Shown here in pieces: positions 33,901 through 45,211 of a stretch of DNA of 64,000 bases. Source of the stretch: Monoplex corrugatus (Eukaryota; Mollusca; Gastropoda; Littorinimorpha; Ranellidae); contig CM060307.1 in assembly GCA_030674185.1 (NCBI GenBank), positions 47,738,181-47,802,180 on the forward strand, read 5' to 3'. Position 1 is the stretch's first letter; every line of letters begins with the position of its first letter. The position numbers and the translations under genes were made by a program. The notes under the pieces are model-generated. The model saw only the letters and a program-made list of their open reading frames with translations, was not told the origin of the DNA and searched no databases.

Positions 33901-36900
33901 CAAAGTCATAAGTTTTCACCCTCAAGATTGCCGTGAGACTTTCACGATACAAGCAGTTACGGGTTATATTATAATAATCACCTAGGGCATACAGTGTGTG
34001 ATGGTTCTTCGTTAGCTTAGGGAATGTTTACCATAGTGTATGGTACACAAAAATTTAGCTGGTGTATGGCAAAGTTTAAGCAGTCACAATTGTATAAGTT
34101 TAGAAGTCCAAGCACAGAGGTCAGACTCATATGGACAAAAGAAAAAGTCCCCTAGAATTGGCACTTTTATATGAAAATAAACACTTTCTCACAAGCATCT
34201 TACATTATTTACATTGTCTTCAATGTTGTGACAGTCTACATTGTCCTCGTTTCATGTCAGATTTTATTTAAAGTGAAGTTTCATCAAGGTCAGAGTGACA
34301 TGAGATTGAGAAGCACAAAACCGGGATTTTCTGGAATTTTGGTTTAAAAAGAGATATTGCTTTAATGTTAAAATAGTTTGACAGTCTTTTATTGATTTAA
34401 AGCTGTTTCGGTAGAATGGGGGTAGTTGGTTGCCCATTTAAAGCTGTTTTGGTAGAATGGGGTAGTTGGTTGCCCATGTAAAGCTGTTTTGGTAGAATGG
34501 GGTAGTTGGTTGCCCATGTAAAGTTGTTTTGGTAGAATGGGATAGTTGGTTGCCATGTAAAATGTGAACTATCCACTGTTCATGTCAGTTTCAACAAAGA
34601 TGTGACTTTCCTTTTTGTGTAAATTGAACTTCGTGCAGGTCATACATCTGGAGCATTTGGTATTTTATTCTTCCACTCTGATAACTGAACATATCAGAAT
34701 CAAACAATGACTGAATGTATAAGAATAATGGAATGCATTTTCTTGGGTTCCTAATTCATATTTTGAGTTGAATTTTGTCTTTTAAACATCTTTTTGAAAA
34801 TATTTTTTCTAGTTTATTTTTGTGTGTGTATAATAATAACTTACTGGACTTTCCATCTTGTTGACAATAAAATTCCCTCAACAGCAAAAGCTTAACCATT
34901 TGACTCCCTCACCCTATCCACCGTCTTCTGCAGGAAGCTGGTGGGCAGGGTGAAGGAATCAAGGGGTTAAGTTTTTGCTTGGCTAGAATGGCTGACCAAG
35001 TAGGATGCTGGAAGACTGAGTGTGGGAGTCAAAGGATTAAGAAGTTCAGAACAATATACTTTAGTGTGTGTGGAATACAGGCACAGATTGACAGGCATGA
35101 TTCTGTCAGTTAATAAAAGGAGGGATAAAATTTACTTGTTGGCATGTGTGTATTATGTACATGTTATGATATACCAGTATTTGTAGATGGAAAAGGGAAA
35201 AAGAGTAACAATAAAATCTGACCAGCCCATTTTTGACTTGCAAGTTGCATAGATAGCTGGGGATGTGCACTGAATTGATGAAATAGTAACATAATTGTAA
35301 TAGTTATTGTAACAGAATTTGCCACACATACTTTGTTTTCTAGAAATCCATGCCAAATGCATAGAGAAGATACGAAATGATTTTGATCATCCCATTGGCG
35401 TATGCACCAACAGTAAAGGTGACGTGATAGTTGCTGACACCAAGAACCACATCATTAAGGTGTGCAACAATGGCCGAGTCATCAAGAAGATTGGAGGAGA
35501 ACTCAGGGTATTGATTATGTATTTATTCACAATATTTGGTTCATAATTGGTGCAGCTTTTTCCATAAAAATCAGTGTTTTGATTCCAGATTCCTGAGTGT
35601 CTTGTTTGCAGGTTTTTAGAATTTTGTATTATCACTTCTTGTCACATTTTGACTGGGAATATTAATGTGATCATAATGGGAATGTTTTATATTACACAGT
35701 TTTGTCAAGTAGTGCATTTTTCTGACACACCGCGGGCTCCCCCCGTGGGCTCTTTCAGTACAGATAGTATCCCCACCCTCTGGAAATTCTCTGCCAGAAA
35801 TTTCCTCTTTCCTGTCACTCTCTTTGTTTCTGCCTTTGCCCTTTGCTTTCTGTCATTTCTTCCTATCATTTTCTGGCTTACTGGTCCATTCACCTGTATG
35901 TGTTCGATAAAATCTTACATACTTTTTCTTAGGATTGATAACTGGGTACATGTATTAAGTACATTTTTGGCTCTAGGGAGGTGAGATATGCAGAAGCAAT
36001 TTTAGGTAATTTATGCCTGTTTTTGTATATGTTATGGTGTGTTTTTTAAATCCCCTGTGCAATAAATTGGATGGAGTGTCAATGCCAGGGGCATGTCCAT
36101 AGATTATGTGCGCTAATGCATTGATATGTGTACTTAATTTTCGTTTTTTTCTCCTGGTGAAGTTTTGTATATTTTGAAACGGTTATAGCCCTGATATGGC
36201 TCTAGGCTGTCAGCTGGGCTTTAAACACCACCACCACCGCGGTCTGGTTGGTGGTTTTGACATGACCAGGGACTCAAGACCTAACATTTCAAGTTCAATC
36301 CAGTACACAGCACTAAAACACTGGTTTCTTTGCTGCCCATCTTAGCATTTATGTTGTTCTGGTGGTGTCAGCTAATTGTTTCATAGGTCCCTTTCTCCCC
36401 CTCCTGCCTTCAAGACCATGTTTTGCATGGGCTCAGGGAGTCTGCCAGATAGTTGTTGGCAGATTTGGGTGGAGTTTATAAGTAGTTGTCTGAGTGCGAT
36501 AAATCCTTTTTGAACAGGCTCCAGATTTTCATTGCCTAAATATTCATTGGTGCTAACTGTGGTAGATTTTTTTTCTTCATTGTGCATGCTGTCCAAAGTC
36601 TGGCATACCTTATTACCTGTCACTGAACATGTCATATGCTTTTAAAGATATTTTTACAGACATTGCTATGTTTCTTACATGGTGTGGAACAATTGCCATA
36701 CCAGCAGTTGCCTGATTTTATAGACCATGCATCCTTTAGTCTGACCCAGTTATCAGTAAATAACTTGACATTTTTTCAACCTCCCTGGAAAAATTGGGGG
36801 TTTGGAATAGTGGGATATAGGGCCAATTGTAATTGACAAAAGGCAAATATTGTCTTGTATGTATATGTTGGGAATAAGTCTTAGACAAAGTATGTAAAGT

Positions 36901-39900
36901 GCTGGAGTTGTACAATGTCAAAGGCCAGCTTGAAGACAAATTGGAACCCTCTTTACAAACATGAGAGCAATTTAAACGACTGACTGGGTTTGGAGTTGCA
37001 TCCAGAATGAAACACAGTTACAATGTGTGCTATCACAGCTATTTATGTACATGAACAAGATTATGAGAGAAACAAACCCAGACTCGGAGTCTTTGAACAA
37101 GACCATGGTTGCTGATGATCAAAGCTTAGTCTAAAAACCGGCATCCGCAGAACAGAGGTGATAGATCAGCAGAACATCAGGTAACCTTAGCATCAGCTTT
37201 AACTGGTCTGAACACGTGAATGAAATTAAATACCTCGGCAGCATTTTTGCTGTTGTGGAAACCAGACCCCAGAAAACAAATGGTGTCGATTATCAACTTG
37301 CACCTTCCTGAAAGGGCCAACATTGCTATTGAAACAACAGGTTCCATTGTCCATTCTCACCCTCGCGCTGACATATTGGTGCGAGACCTGGATCCTGACC
37401 AAGCCCATGCATATTGAAATGCATTGCTTGAGAAGAGCTGTCGGCAGGACCAGACGTGATGACATGATCAGAAACACTGAGAATGAGATAGAGAAAAGGT
37501 AAAAGCAACACCAGTTCATCGTATTCATATCAGCAGAGATTTAATAATTTTGTCATTACCAGAATGCAATCCAAACACTTGACTCAGTAACTATGCAACA
37601 AAAATATATTGGATTTGAAGTGCGAGGAAAACCAAGGAAGACCTCAATCTATGGTGTAAAGAAGACTTGATGTCACATGGCATTTCTCGTCATCAGGCCT
37701 TTTAACATACTGCTGACCATAACTTTAGATAACACCCAGGATGGTACAAGCTGAGAGATAAAACAAAGATGATGTATATTTGAGTATCTGATTCTTTCTT
37801 CAGGGCATTTCTAAATTCTTACTGGATATATCTTCATCAGTTAGTTTTTTGTTTTGTTTTGGTATACCAAATTACAAAAGCAGATATTGAAATTATTTTC
37901 CCTGTATGCTGATTATACAGATGCACCGCCCGTCTGCTGTTGTGGTGAATGAGAAAGACGATATATTTGTGAAGGATGACAACTGCCTGTACCATTTTGA
38001 TGCGGAGGGTCGGTTCATCAAAAAGATGGGAAATAGGATGATGAATGCACCGTACGGTGAGAGATGGGTCTCCATTTTCTTTTGATTAGTGTAATTGTTA
38101 GCGTCTTTAAAGTTACTGTCAATATTGACATGCTCATTTGGGTTTTGGATAAACATTTCAGCCTTATATTTGGATGCAATCTTCTCGTTGTTTTACGCTT
38201 TTAAGCTATGTGACTGCTTCCTGAACATTGTTGAATCAGGTTTGCATATTTGGTTTTTGTTGTCCAGTTTTCTATGACATGTTGTGGCAGTATCTTGTGC
38301 CCCTCCTTGAAGTTGCCCAGTAATACCCTAGCCAGGTTTGTTCTGTTTCAGTGCAAATTCCAGAGTTTTCAAGAAGTCGATACTATATGTATATCAGTAT
38401 TGGATCACACACAGACCACCTCCAGGTTTTCTGTCCAGGAAATATGACAACAAAGAAAGACAGCAACCTTGCCAATTTCTGTCATTAAAGACAAACCAAG
38501 ACCTCACCCAAACTAACCAAGCAAACAATGAAGAACCTGACAAAAAAAAAAAAAAAAATTCAAATCTAACCTTCTGTATTGATTGCAGGCAAAGAGGGAC
38601 ATGCATGTGGATTTTTGTCTATATAAACATGTTTTCATCCCTCAGTTAAGCTTAAAGGAGAGTCCTGATATTATTTTCATCTTAGGTGGTGGTCATGTTC
38701 ACATACATAACATCACATGATTTGCATATCTTAGTGAAATATAAATGACATTTGCAGTTAAGTTCCCCTGTGTGATAAATTGGACAGAGTGGTCAGTGCC
38801 AGGGGCATGTCATTGGATTATGTGCATGAATGCATTGATATGTGTACTTAATTTTCTTTTCTTTTTTCCCTGTTGAAGTTTTGTATGTTTTGAAGCAGTT
38901 ACAGCCTTTATATGGCTCTATGCAGTCAGATGGGCTTTAAACAACAATTGCAGTTAAGTGTGTAAAAAGATTTTGTATGTACAAGTATTAGTTAGTGGGT
39001 AATTAAAAACAAATTGTGCAGTTGTATTTCAGTTGAAGTAAATTGAGCTTACAGACATTATCATTATAAACCATTTAATGTTGGGTTAACGTTATAGATA
39101 ATTGACTTGCCAGTGGACATATATACATATGTGTATAAATCCAGTGAGAACATAAAAAAGAATAAAAACAAGATGGGTTTGATGATTTTGTTTCTTTATA
39201 TATATATTTCAGGTCTTGGGATGACAAAAAATGGAAAATTGGTGGTTGTGGATGCAGTGTACGGAAATGGCCGTATCCATATTGTTGAACAGAATGGAGC
39301 CATTGAAACATACCCTTATCAGCCACTGCGCAGTCATCTTGAAGACTCCAAATGTCGCTTTCTTGCTGTGCATGGAGATAATGTTCTCACCAGCGACTTG
39401 GGTGAGTGATATTGATAAGATGTTAGACTGATAATTGAGAATGAAACCCAGTTAGATGTTGATTTGTGTCATGTGTCAAATGTTATGGTGCTGTATTAAC
39501 AACATACCTTGTTTCACAGTGACTCCCCCAGTACGGATAACTTGTACATTATGAAACAGACATGGCATTTATCTTTTAAAAGTGTTGGTACATGATAAAA
39601 GCAAATGATACTAATAATTTAAAAAAAATTTTTTTATTGCCTGTGGCTGTAGATAGTGTTAATGCACAAAAGTTGGAGCTTATTTCACGAAATTGGATTG
39701 GGTTAAGAGACTTTGATTGTAAATTCATGAGAAGTAGAGGTTTATTTGAACAAGTCTGTCAAGATGAAACAACATGGTAATATGAAATGAGGTTTTGGAG
39801 CAAACGGACATCCAGATAATGAGATACATGTTCAGCTAATTTGTGTGTGCTTCTGTGTGAACAAATTGTATGTGACAGACTGAATAGGTATGTTGTTGGT

Positions 39901-42900
39901 GTTAACAAGATGTGACAAGCAGTAACTTGTAGTTAGCAAGAGCTGATAGCAGAGCAGCACCGAGAATCATGATAGAAGAAACAAAACTCATGTTTGCTTG
40001 CAGTATACAACTTTTGGCAGCAGTAGAGTTGCTTCCCATAGTAAATTACATCTGATTGTAAAAACATGCGTATGTTTGGGCACAAACTTTGATGGAAAAA
40101 ATAATTTGAAACTAATGAAAGTGACCTATGTCAAGAGAGGAGGTTCTTCATCCTCTAGATCTTGACGATCCTGTGGACAGAGACTTGGATGATCATCAGT
40201 CTTTTTCACCCCAAGAAGGTGAAAATAGCAGTGATAGTGGCGAAGATAGTGAAATAACAAACATGTCAGCTTGCTGTGGTTGAAAGTACGAGTCAACACA
40301 CTGAATGTGGCAGGGGTGTTCAGTTGTCTCAGACTTGAATGGGAGAAGGGGCAGTCATGATGTACATATGTATAGCTATGCAGGTGCAGCTTCATTATGA
40401 AAATGTGAATTTTATTCAGTATGGATTTATTGGATGCCATTTGGTGAGTGCACAGTACGTATACTCTATTTTGTTTACACATGAGTTGGGATGCTGTGAG
40501 TGCATGTTTGCATGTTTTTGTATCTATGCTTTGTCTGTTTTGTGCAAAACATTTGTAAAATTCCAGGTGTTTCATAAATAACACACACTAGTGAGCCATC
40601 CTTTATTTGTTTACAGTAAACACAGCTTACATGTATTTTCTGATAAAAGGAAGAAAAGGAGTTAAGTGTAAACTATATTTGAAAACACAGTTTAGTACAA
40701 AATATACTGAAAAACACATAATTGCATCATTTTTTATTAAGTTATAAACAGCACTGCTTAACTCGGCATCCTATTTTCGTTAGGCTTATTTACACAAAAT
40801 TTGAAGGTGATTGTCCAGCCTATTGGACTCATTTGATTGCAACAGCGGTTTTCGTGGAGTTTTTTTGGAGGCAAGCTGAAGCCAGGAGGGTAAGGTGAAG
40901 AGTGTTATTCACAATAGTGTTAAGGTGTCAATGATACTCAGTTTGTCATTGGTTTGAATGTTTCTGTGAAAAGTAATTTGAGCATCTTTTTTTTCCCAAT
41001 AATTTGAATATTTTGAAATTTGCTCAGGTCGTAGCTGTCTATACTTGACCAGTCAGAAGGGGGAAGTGAAGAAGACGTTGGGACACCGGGGCAAACGTGT
41101 GGGAGAGTTGTATGAACCAGCAGGTATAGCAACAGACAGCGTGGGAAACTGGGTGGTTGCCGACAGCAAAAACCACAGAGTGCAGGTACATACAATGTTT
41201 GGCCAAATTTTCACATATTTGTGGTTGATGATATTAAAAGAGAACACTAATTAGTGTGATGACGAATATTTGGGTCAGGTACATGTTTATTATTTGAATT
41301 GTCACAGGTCTGTTGTGACTGATGCAGGACCTATGTGAAGCATGTTGGAAGTTTTGAAAGAGGGTTTCTCTTAGGGTGAAGAGTGGCAGAATGGTTCAGA
41401 CGTTCACCTGCCAATAACTAAACTCGAGGTTCCAGGGTTTGCTCACCGTAGAGGCCTTAATTTTTCTCCTCAGTTTGACTGTAAAATCGAACTGAATGCC
41501 TAGTCCTTCGGGAGGGGACAAAAAATGAGTCAGACCCGTGTGCCCTCTGGCTGTGCACACTGAAGATCCCACAGCAGATGAAAATTGTGAAGAGCAAGGC
41601 ATTGCCCGGCTGCCTTGGTATAAAACATTGGAGAGATAGGTTGATTTCCCATGTCCCACCCCTTTAAGATCAGTTAGCCTGCTTGCCTTTCTGAAGTCTT
41701 AATAAGGGGGGCGGGGGGTGTGTGAAAGGGTTAGGTCTTTGCAGCTGGCGGATAAGGTGCAGGAGTGAAAGGGTTAATTAAACATATCCTGTATGCAAAC
41801 AGAATTTTGATTGATGTAACTGGATGTTAATACATAGCCAGTGATAAACAACTGATATTTTCTTGTACTGATCAATTCAAATTTCAGGGAAGTAAAACTA
41901 AAAGCATCAAACATCAACCTTGTGAACATAACTGCTACAGTTTATGCATGTATGTGTGCTTTTGTGCATGCCACGGCTGTTCCCGAGCAAGATTTTAGTT
42001 TGAGAGCAGGATCGGCAGAGGGGAGGGGGATGGGATGGGAGAGATAAATGATAACCAGATGTGAACTCTGAAGTGGCAGCTGGCCAGTTGAGCGCTCTGC
42101 ACAGAGCAGTGTGTGAATGTAACACGCTGAGCTGTCAAAAGGGAACCGCAGGTATCAGTGATACGAGATTTGTAGCAAGGCCAGTTAACTTTTTGTAGCG
42201 TTATAGTACATGGGTAGGTTGTGAAAACATTAAATTACAAAGTCTGAGTTTCACCAAGAGAAATAAGAACAATATAACCAAACGCAGGAATGACTCATGT
42301 AGAAACTGATATCAGGCATGCAGAAAAAAATTAGATATAACAGCTGTTTTGCTTGCAAAGATCAGATGACTGACAGAAGAAAACCACATGTAAAATAAAA
42401 AATCCAATTTAAATGACAAACTGTTCATGCATGTGCACCTTTACAACATTCATATTTTCAGAGATGTTAGCTGCATGTGTGTGGACAACACCAAAGTTAC
42501 CGAATAAGTGTTTAGTCGTCTGCAAGGATCGTAATCAGCTTGTTTAGTAAGTATCCCATCACTTTAATATGGCACAGATTTCTCTCACAGTACAAGGCAG
42601 CAGCCTTCTTTCGCACAATGCAGAGGCTGACTACAGAGGCTTACGTAGCCTGAACACTGTCTTTTAGTACAGAACCAGCAGCCATCTATTTGCCAGTTCT
42701 TATTACCACTTCTGTCACAGATACACACGCACAACTACAAAAATACGACACACACACTAACAACAACAACAACAACAGCAATAACAACAAATAACAGGGG
42801 AAAAGTTTCAGTATAAAAAATCTAAAACGACGAAACTGAGTTCCACACACACACAAAACACACAACACAACACAACACAAAACACAACACACACACAAAA

Positions 42901-45211
42901 CAAAAAAACAAAACAAAAAAAACCAACAAAACAACGCAACAAAAACAAAAGTAACAAAAGAAATTAAAACAGCAACAAAAACAAAAGACAACAACAGCAA
43001 AACAACCAACTTAAAAATATTTTCACTCACGTACTGTCTCCCGTTTCACATGAAATAAGTCCAGTATAGAAAGGTAGGTGAAATACAGCAAAAAATAGAC
43101 TGCATAGGCTACACACACACACACAGTGAGAAATGATGACACTCACTCTCTATAAGTGAAGCACAAACTCAAACTACATAACTAAACAAATAATTTATAG
43201 CTGCACTCTTTCACATAAATAAGCAATAAGGATTCCAGAAAATGAATTGACAAATAGTGCTGAATTTCGTTCTACACAACGCCAAAGTTGATGATAAAAT
43301 GGCTTAATCACTGTACAGCGCAATATTAATCCTCTGTTTCCCTTCCCACTACACTAAGGAATACAGAAACACAGCTACGGGGTAAGGGCGGACGTCTGAT
43401 ATCTGACATCTGGTGCCAGGCTGGCCGACCAACTAAAAGGAGAAAAAAGGAGATACTGAAACAGCCATGATGCTGCTTTGTATTCTTTACCATCACTACA
43501 AACTTCATATATCAGTTGCACGAAACATTTTCTGTTACCCTTTGTACAGCCGTGGGATTTTTTTGTTTTGTTACTGTTTAAAAAGAAATGGGGTGACCCT
43601 TTTCCTGCATTGTTTTATTGAGTTTTTGCGACATTGATGGAATGATCTAATAATCAGGTCATAAGATATCAGAGGCATTTGTTAGTGTCGGCTGAATTGG
43701 TCACAGTTCAGCTGTTGGACTGAGTTAGGAAATCAAGTTATGGTAGAGTTAATTGGTCACAGAGAAATCAAGATGTAAGCTTTTAGTAAAATTTGTTACT
43801 GGTCAAGTTGGTCACCTCACAGTTCTGTCTTCTGCAGATTTTTGAAAGGGAAATAACTGTGCTTCCCTTGTTCATTAGTTATTAACTGGAATTTAGGACA
43901 TCAAAACCTCATCTTGAAATTACAGTCTTCAAGTTTCTGTAAGAGTGACTTGTGTGGATTTTGAATTAGGTGACTTCTGTTTTCATGTCATTCCTTTCTT
44001 GTTTTATAAATGTTGATCATAGTGTGTCATTGTTTTGTGTGTGTTCGATAGATTTAATGAGATTTTTTTTTAATTGTTGGACATTTATTCATTTTGGTGA
44101 AAGATTCAGTGAAGTCATTTTGAGTTTTGATAAGGTTGTACAGTTTCAGCTACGCTAAACAGTGATAGTGCATGTTCGTGATTTTTTTTTTCTTTTTTAC
44201 AAAACACAGGATTTGGCCAGCTCATGGGTTTATGTGCAGGCTTAACTCTTTCCGGCTGCAGAGTTTGGGAGGTGGCTGAACCCCTGTGATGCACATTTTT
44301 TGAAAAAATATAGAAAAATTCAGACGTATCAGGAAAACAAATTTTATAGCAAAAACAAATTTAAATCTTAGAGTTTCAGAAAACGTGCACAATGATGCAC
44401 ACAGATCATGCATCTTACCTCAGCAGACGAGGAAAAATGTATCCGAGCAGCTCAAAACAAAAAGTCCCGGCAGCACGGCGGTCAGGTATCCAACACAATA
44501 CACAGACAATCCAGCTGGAGTACACATCAGTCCAGAGTCAGATCCTCCTCCATGGAATGTCCAGCAGAAAAGTGAGGATGAATTCCACAGTGGTATGAAG
44601 CATAGAACAGTCTGTAAGATGTCAAAATACCGGACTGTAGGGGTGAACACAACGCTTACACTAGTTACAAAAAAATTGTAAACCAAACCATCAAAGTCGA
44701 AACTATGAAAAGTGAGGTAACAGAACACTGCTACAGTGCCCAAACATGTTGGAATACTGAGTTACTTCCATTGACCATTGGTTAAGTACGCGAATTTGTA
44801 AAAACGGCAGCGGATATTCCGCTGACACGTCCCTAGGGAAAATCTATGCGTCGGCGGATATTCCGCTGACAAGTTCGGAAAGAGTTAAGGCATGTGACAT
44901 GATCACCATACACATGGCACATGTGATGTTAGTGCATATGGAGTTCATTTTGAGTGCAGATGTCATCTTGAGAAACTGAAACTGATAAAATAATTTCCAT
45001 TATGTTCGTTAGTTATAGCAATAGGTTTGTCACACGTTCTTTTTGTGTATTTCAGGTGTTTGACCAGAATGGTTATTTCATGGCATCGCTTCATTTTACT
45101 GGTGAATCAGTTCGCAGACCATCAGGCATTCACTTGACCAATGATGGTCTCCTGTATGTCATCAACTACTGGGATGGTGTCATCAAAGTGTTCAAACTCG
45201 GGGCATCCTAA
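28547..45211 (+). CDS. TRIM-NHL-like protein gene, 3' six exons
   Basis: The gene model joins 28547-30985, 35344-35507, 37921-38056, 39213-39401, 41028-41185 and 45056-45211. Every junction has GT-AG ends and preserves frame, giving 1076 residues when counted from the first ATG (28558). Order of parts: the last residues of a B-box zinc finger, a coiled coil (about 4-145), a long low-complexity linker (about 170-800), and a six-bladed NHL propeller (about 815-1076). TRIM-NHL proteins act as ubiquitin ligases and RNA or protein scaffolds. The RING that would give ligase activity is not visible here, so catalytic function is not shown. The exon probably does not begin with the true start codon, because residues SHK precede the ATG in frame with no stop. 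FANCI lies downstream in the opposite direction. Orthology to a named TRIM is not assigned. Confidence 0.88.
30986..32210. other. TRIM-NHL intron 1, 5' part
   Basis: AT-rich intronic DNA. A plus-strand frame at 31551-31850 lacks splice sites and motifs and is judged spurious. Confidence 0.55.
32214..32275. repeat. (TC)n and poly-C tract in intron 1
   Basis: A TC run is followed by about 22 consecutive C residues, with only one interruption at its start. Confidence 0.92.
32799..32834. repeat. Short (GT)n tract in intron 1
   Basis: GT dinucleotides ending in GCGTGCGCACGCG, a small palindrome. Confidence 0.85.
32982..33545. repeat. About 79-83 bp tandem array in intron 1
   Basis: Seven copies of a unit containing AACCAAAGTTGTTGCAAGTG, CATGTAAGAAAGGAAAACAAG and AGTAGTAAGCAATATATGTG. 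Copies differ by single substitutions (GAGCATG versus GAACATG) and small indels. Minus-strand frames of 129-235 codons arise only because several unit lengths keep frame. Confidence 0.95.
33546..34396. other. TRIM-NHL intron 1, central part
   Basis: Non-coding AT-rich DNA. No repeat family or exon recognised. Confidence 0.55.
34397..34562. repeat. 41 bp tandem repeat, four copies
   Basis: The unit includes AAAGCTGTTTTGGTAGAATG, GGGTAGTTGGTTGCCCAT. The four copies are nearly identical. Confidence 0.93.
34892..35040. mobile_element. TTAA-bounded MITE, copy 1 (149 bp)
   Basis: The ends are TTAACCATTTGACTCCC and GGGAGTCAAAGGATTAA, a near-perfect terminal inverted repeat with TTAA at each edge. 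Two further copies lie at 57247-57437 and 61159-61303. The TTAA boundaries are the target preference of piggyBac transposases, so a piggyBac-mobilised non-autonomous element is inferred. Confidence 0.75.
35344..35507 (+). CDS. TRIM-NHL exon: NHL blade 1
   Basis: The acceptor is TTTGTTTTCTAG and the donor CTCAGG|GTATTG. Joined to the previous exon's last G it begins with glutamate: EIHAKCIEKI, then DFDHPIGVCTNSKGDVIVAD, TKNHIIKVCNNG and VIKKIGGELR. The pattern P-I-G-V-x(5)-G-D-V-x-V-A-D-x-x-N is a textbook NHL repeat. It covers residues about 810-864. Confidence 0.93.
35508..35737. other. TRIM-NHL intron 2, start
   Basis: Intronic DNA before the dispersed repeat copy B. No other feature. Confidence 0.6.
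35738..36228 (+). repeat. About 500 bp dispersed repeat, copy B
   Basis: Same family as 6425-6947, in intron 2. It begins with CCCCGTGGGCTCTTTCAGTA, carries TGGTCCATTCACCTGTATGT and AATAAATTGGATGGAGTG, and ends with AGCTGGGCTTTAAAC and a CCA-rich tail. Confidence 0.85.
36243..36530 (+). repeat. SINE-like repeat, copy 2
   Basis: It matches 11778-12040 in order: GACTCAAGACC, an AGTTCAATCC B-box-like motif, CTGGTGGTGTCAG, GGAGTCTGCCAGAT and TTTTTGAACA. It lies just after copy B of the dispersed repeat. Confidence 0.65.
37095..37510 (+). pseudogene. Decayed LINE reverse transcriptase 3' fragment in intron 2
   Basis: In changing frames the plus strand gives EIKYLGSIFAVV, then a stretch equivalent to the R-G-E-T-W-x-L-T motif (near 37380) and the MHCLRRAVGRTRRDDMIRN segment (near 37415). 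These blocks follow the palm in several LINE families. Frameshifts are frequent. Confidence 0.5.
37511..37920. other. TRIM-NHL intron 2, end
   Basis: Non-coding intronic DNA up to the acceptor ATTATACAG of the next exon. Confidence 0.6.
37921..38056 (+). CDS. TRIM-NHL exon: NHL blade 2
   Basis: The acceptor is GATTATACAG (phase 0) and the donor TACG|GTGAGA (ends one base into a codon). It encodes MHRPSAVVVNEKDDIFVKD, NCLYHFDAEGRFIKKMGN and MMNAPY, one NHL blade of residues about 865-909. The methionine at its start is internal: the previous exon ends in GGELR, continuous with MHRPSAV. Confidence 0.92.
38057..38764. other. TRIM-NHL intron 3, first part
   Basis: Intronic DNA with an A-run near 38540. 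No feature recognised. Confidence 0.55.
38765..38947 (+). repeat. Dispersed repeat, copy C (3' part only)
   Basis: It contains GTGATAAATTGGACAGAGTG, CCAGGGGCATGTC and ends with GATGGGCTTTAAACAAC. The 5' half of the family consensus is missing, which fits 5' truncation. Confidence 0.82.
39213..39401 (+). CDS. TRIM-NHL exon: NHL blades 3 and 4 (first half)
   Basis: The acceptor is TATATTTCAG and the donor CTTGG|GTGAGT. With the carried G it begins GLGMTKNGKLVVVDAVYGNG, then RIHIVEQNGAIETYPYQPL, and continues CRFLAVHGDNVLTSDLG. Phase is one base in and one base out. It covers residues about 910-972. Confidence 0.93.
40128..40283 (+). other. Short acidic ORF in intron 4, possible transposase N-terminus
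   Basis: A 51-codon plus-strand frame starts at an ATG and encodes MSREEVLHPLDLDDPVDRDL, FSPQEGENSSDSGEDSE and ends ITNMSACCG. The bias to D, E and S is unlike surrounding intron DNA. Acidic N-termini of this type occur in piggyBac-family transposases, and TTAA-ended elements are nearby, but no further transposase sequence follows. It could also be an unused cryptic exon or chance. Confidence 0.25.
40284..41027. other. TRIM-NHL intron 4, remaining DNA
   Basis: Non-coding AT-rich DNA up to the acceptor. Frames of 80-150 residues on both strands have no supporting motif. Confidence 0.55.
41028..41185 (+). CDS. TRIM-NHL exon: NHL blades 4 (end) and 5
   Basis: The acceptor is AATTTGCTCAG and the donor GTGCAG|GTACAT. 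It encodes GRSCLYLTSQKGEVKKTLG, GKRVGELYEPAGIATDSVG and NWVVADSKNHRVQ. The E-P-A-G-I-A-x-D-S-x-G-N-x-V-V-A-D-x-x-N-H-R-V-Q string is the clearest NHL signature in the gene. It covers residues about 973-1025. Confidence 0.95.
41382..41640 (+). repeat. tRNA-derived SINE in intron 5
   Basis: An A-box-like GTGGCAGAATGG (41382) is followed at about 45 bases by a B-box-like GAGGTTCCAGGGTTTGC. Then comes a unique body with GGACAAAAAATGAGTCAGAC and CTGAAGATCCCACAG. The spacing fits a tRNA-headed SINE. Confidence 0.6.
42716..42995. repeat. CA/CAA/CAAA-rich simple sequence in intron 5
   Basis: Irregular mixture of ACACAC, CAACAA and AAAACAAAC motifs. It gives a spurious hydrophobic minus-strand frame. 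Confidence 0.85.
42996..44241. other. TRIM-NHL intron 5, central part
   Basis: Non-coding DNA with no recognised repeat family or exon. Confidence 0.55.
44242..44888. mobile_element. TTAA-bounded non-autonomous DNA transposon (647 bp)
   Basis: The ends are an exact 13 bp inverted repeat, TTAACTCTTTCCG at 44242-44254 and CGGAAAGAGTTAA at 44876-44888, including TTAA on each side. Two copies of the palindromic subterminal motif GCGGATATTCCGCTGAC lie near the right end (about 44810 and 44855). No transposase is encoded. TTAA edges and subterminal palindromes are typical of piggyBac-family derivatives. The family link is inference. Confidence 0.78.
44893..44983 (-). repeat. Short dispersed SINE-like block, copy 2
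   Basis: Shares about 85 bp with 27725-27815, and lies five bases from the transposon edge. Confidence 0.7.
45056..45211 (+). CDS. TRIM-NHL last exon: NHL blade 6 and stop
   Basis: The acceptor is TTGTGTATTTCAG (phase 0). It encodes VFDQNGYFMASLHFTGESV, RRPSGIHLTNDGLLYVINYW and DGVIKVFKLGAS, then TAA at 45209-45211. It completes blade 5 (the outer strand V-F-D-Q-N-G) and supplies the last blade. Proteins of this class normally end a few residues after the final V-x-V-F. Confidence 0.93.
   Translation: MFDQNGYFMASLHFTGESVRRPSGIHLTNDGLLYVINYWDGVIKVFKLGAS

Noticed and set aside
40126..40584. A 152-residue minus-strand ORF in TRIM-NHL intron 4
   Set aside because: Composition is rich in H, C, T and L as expected of AT-rich antisense, with no motif. 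The opposite strand offers the more plausible acidic frame.
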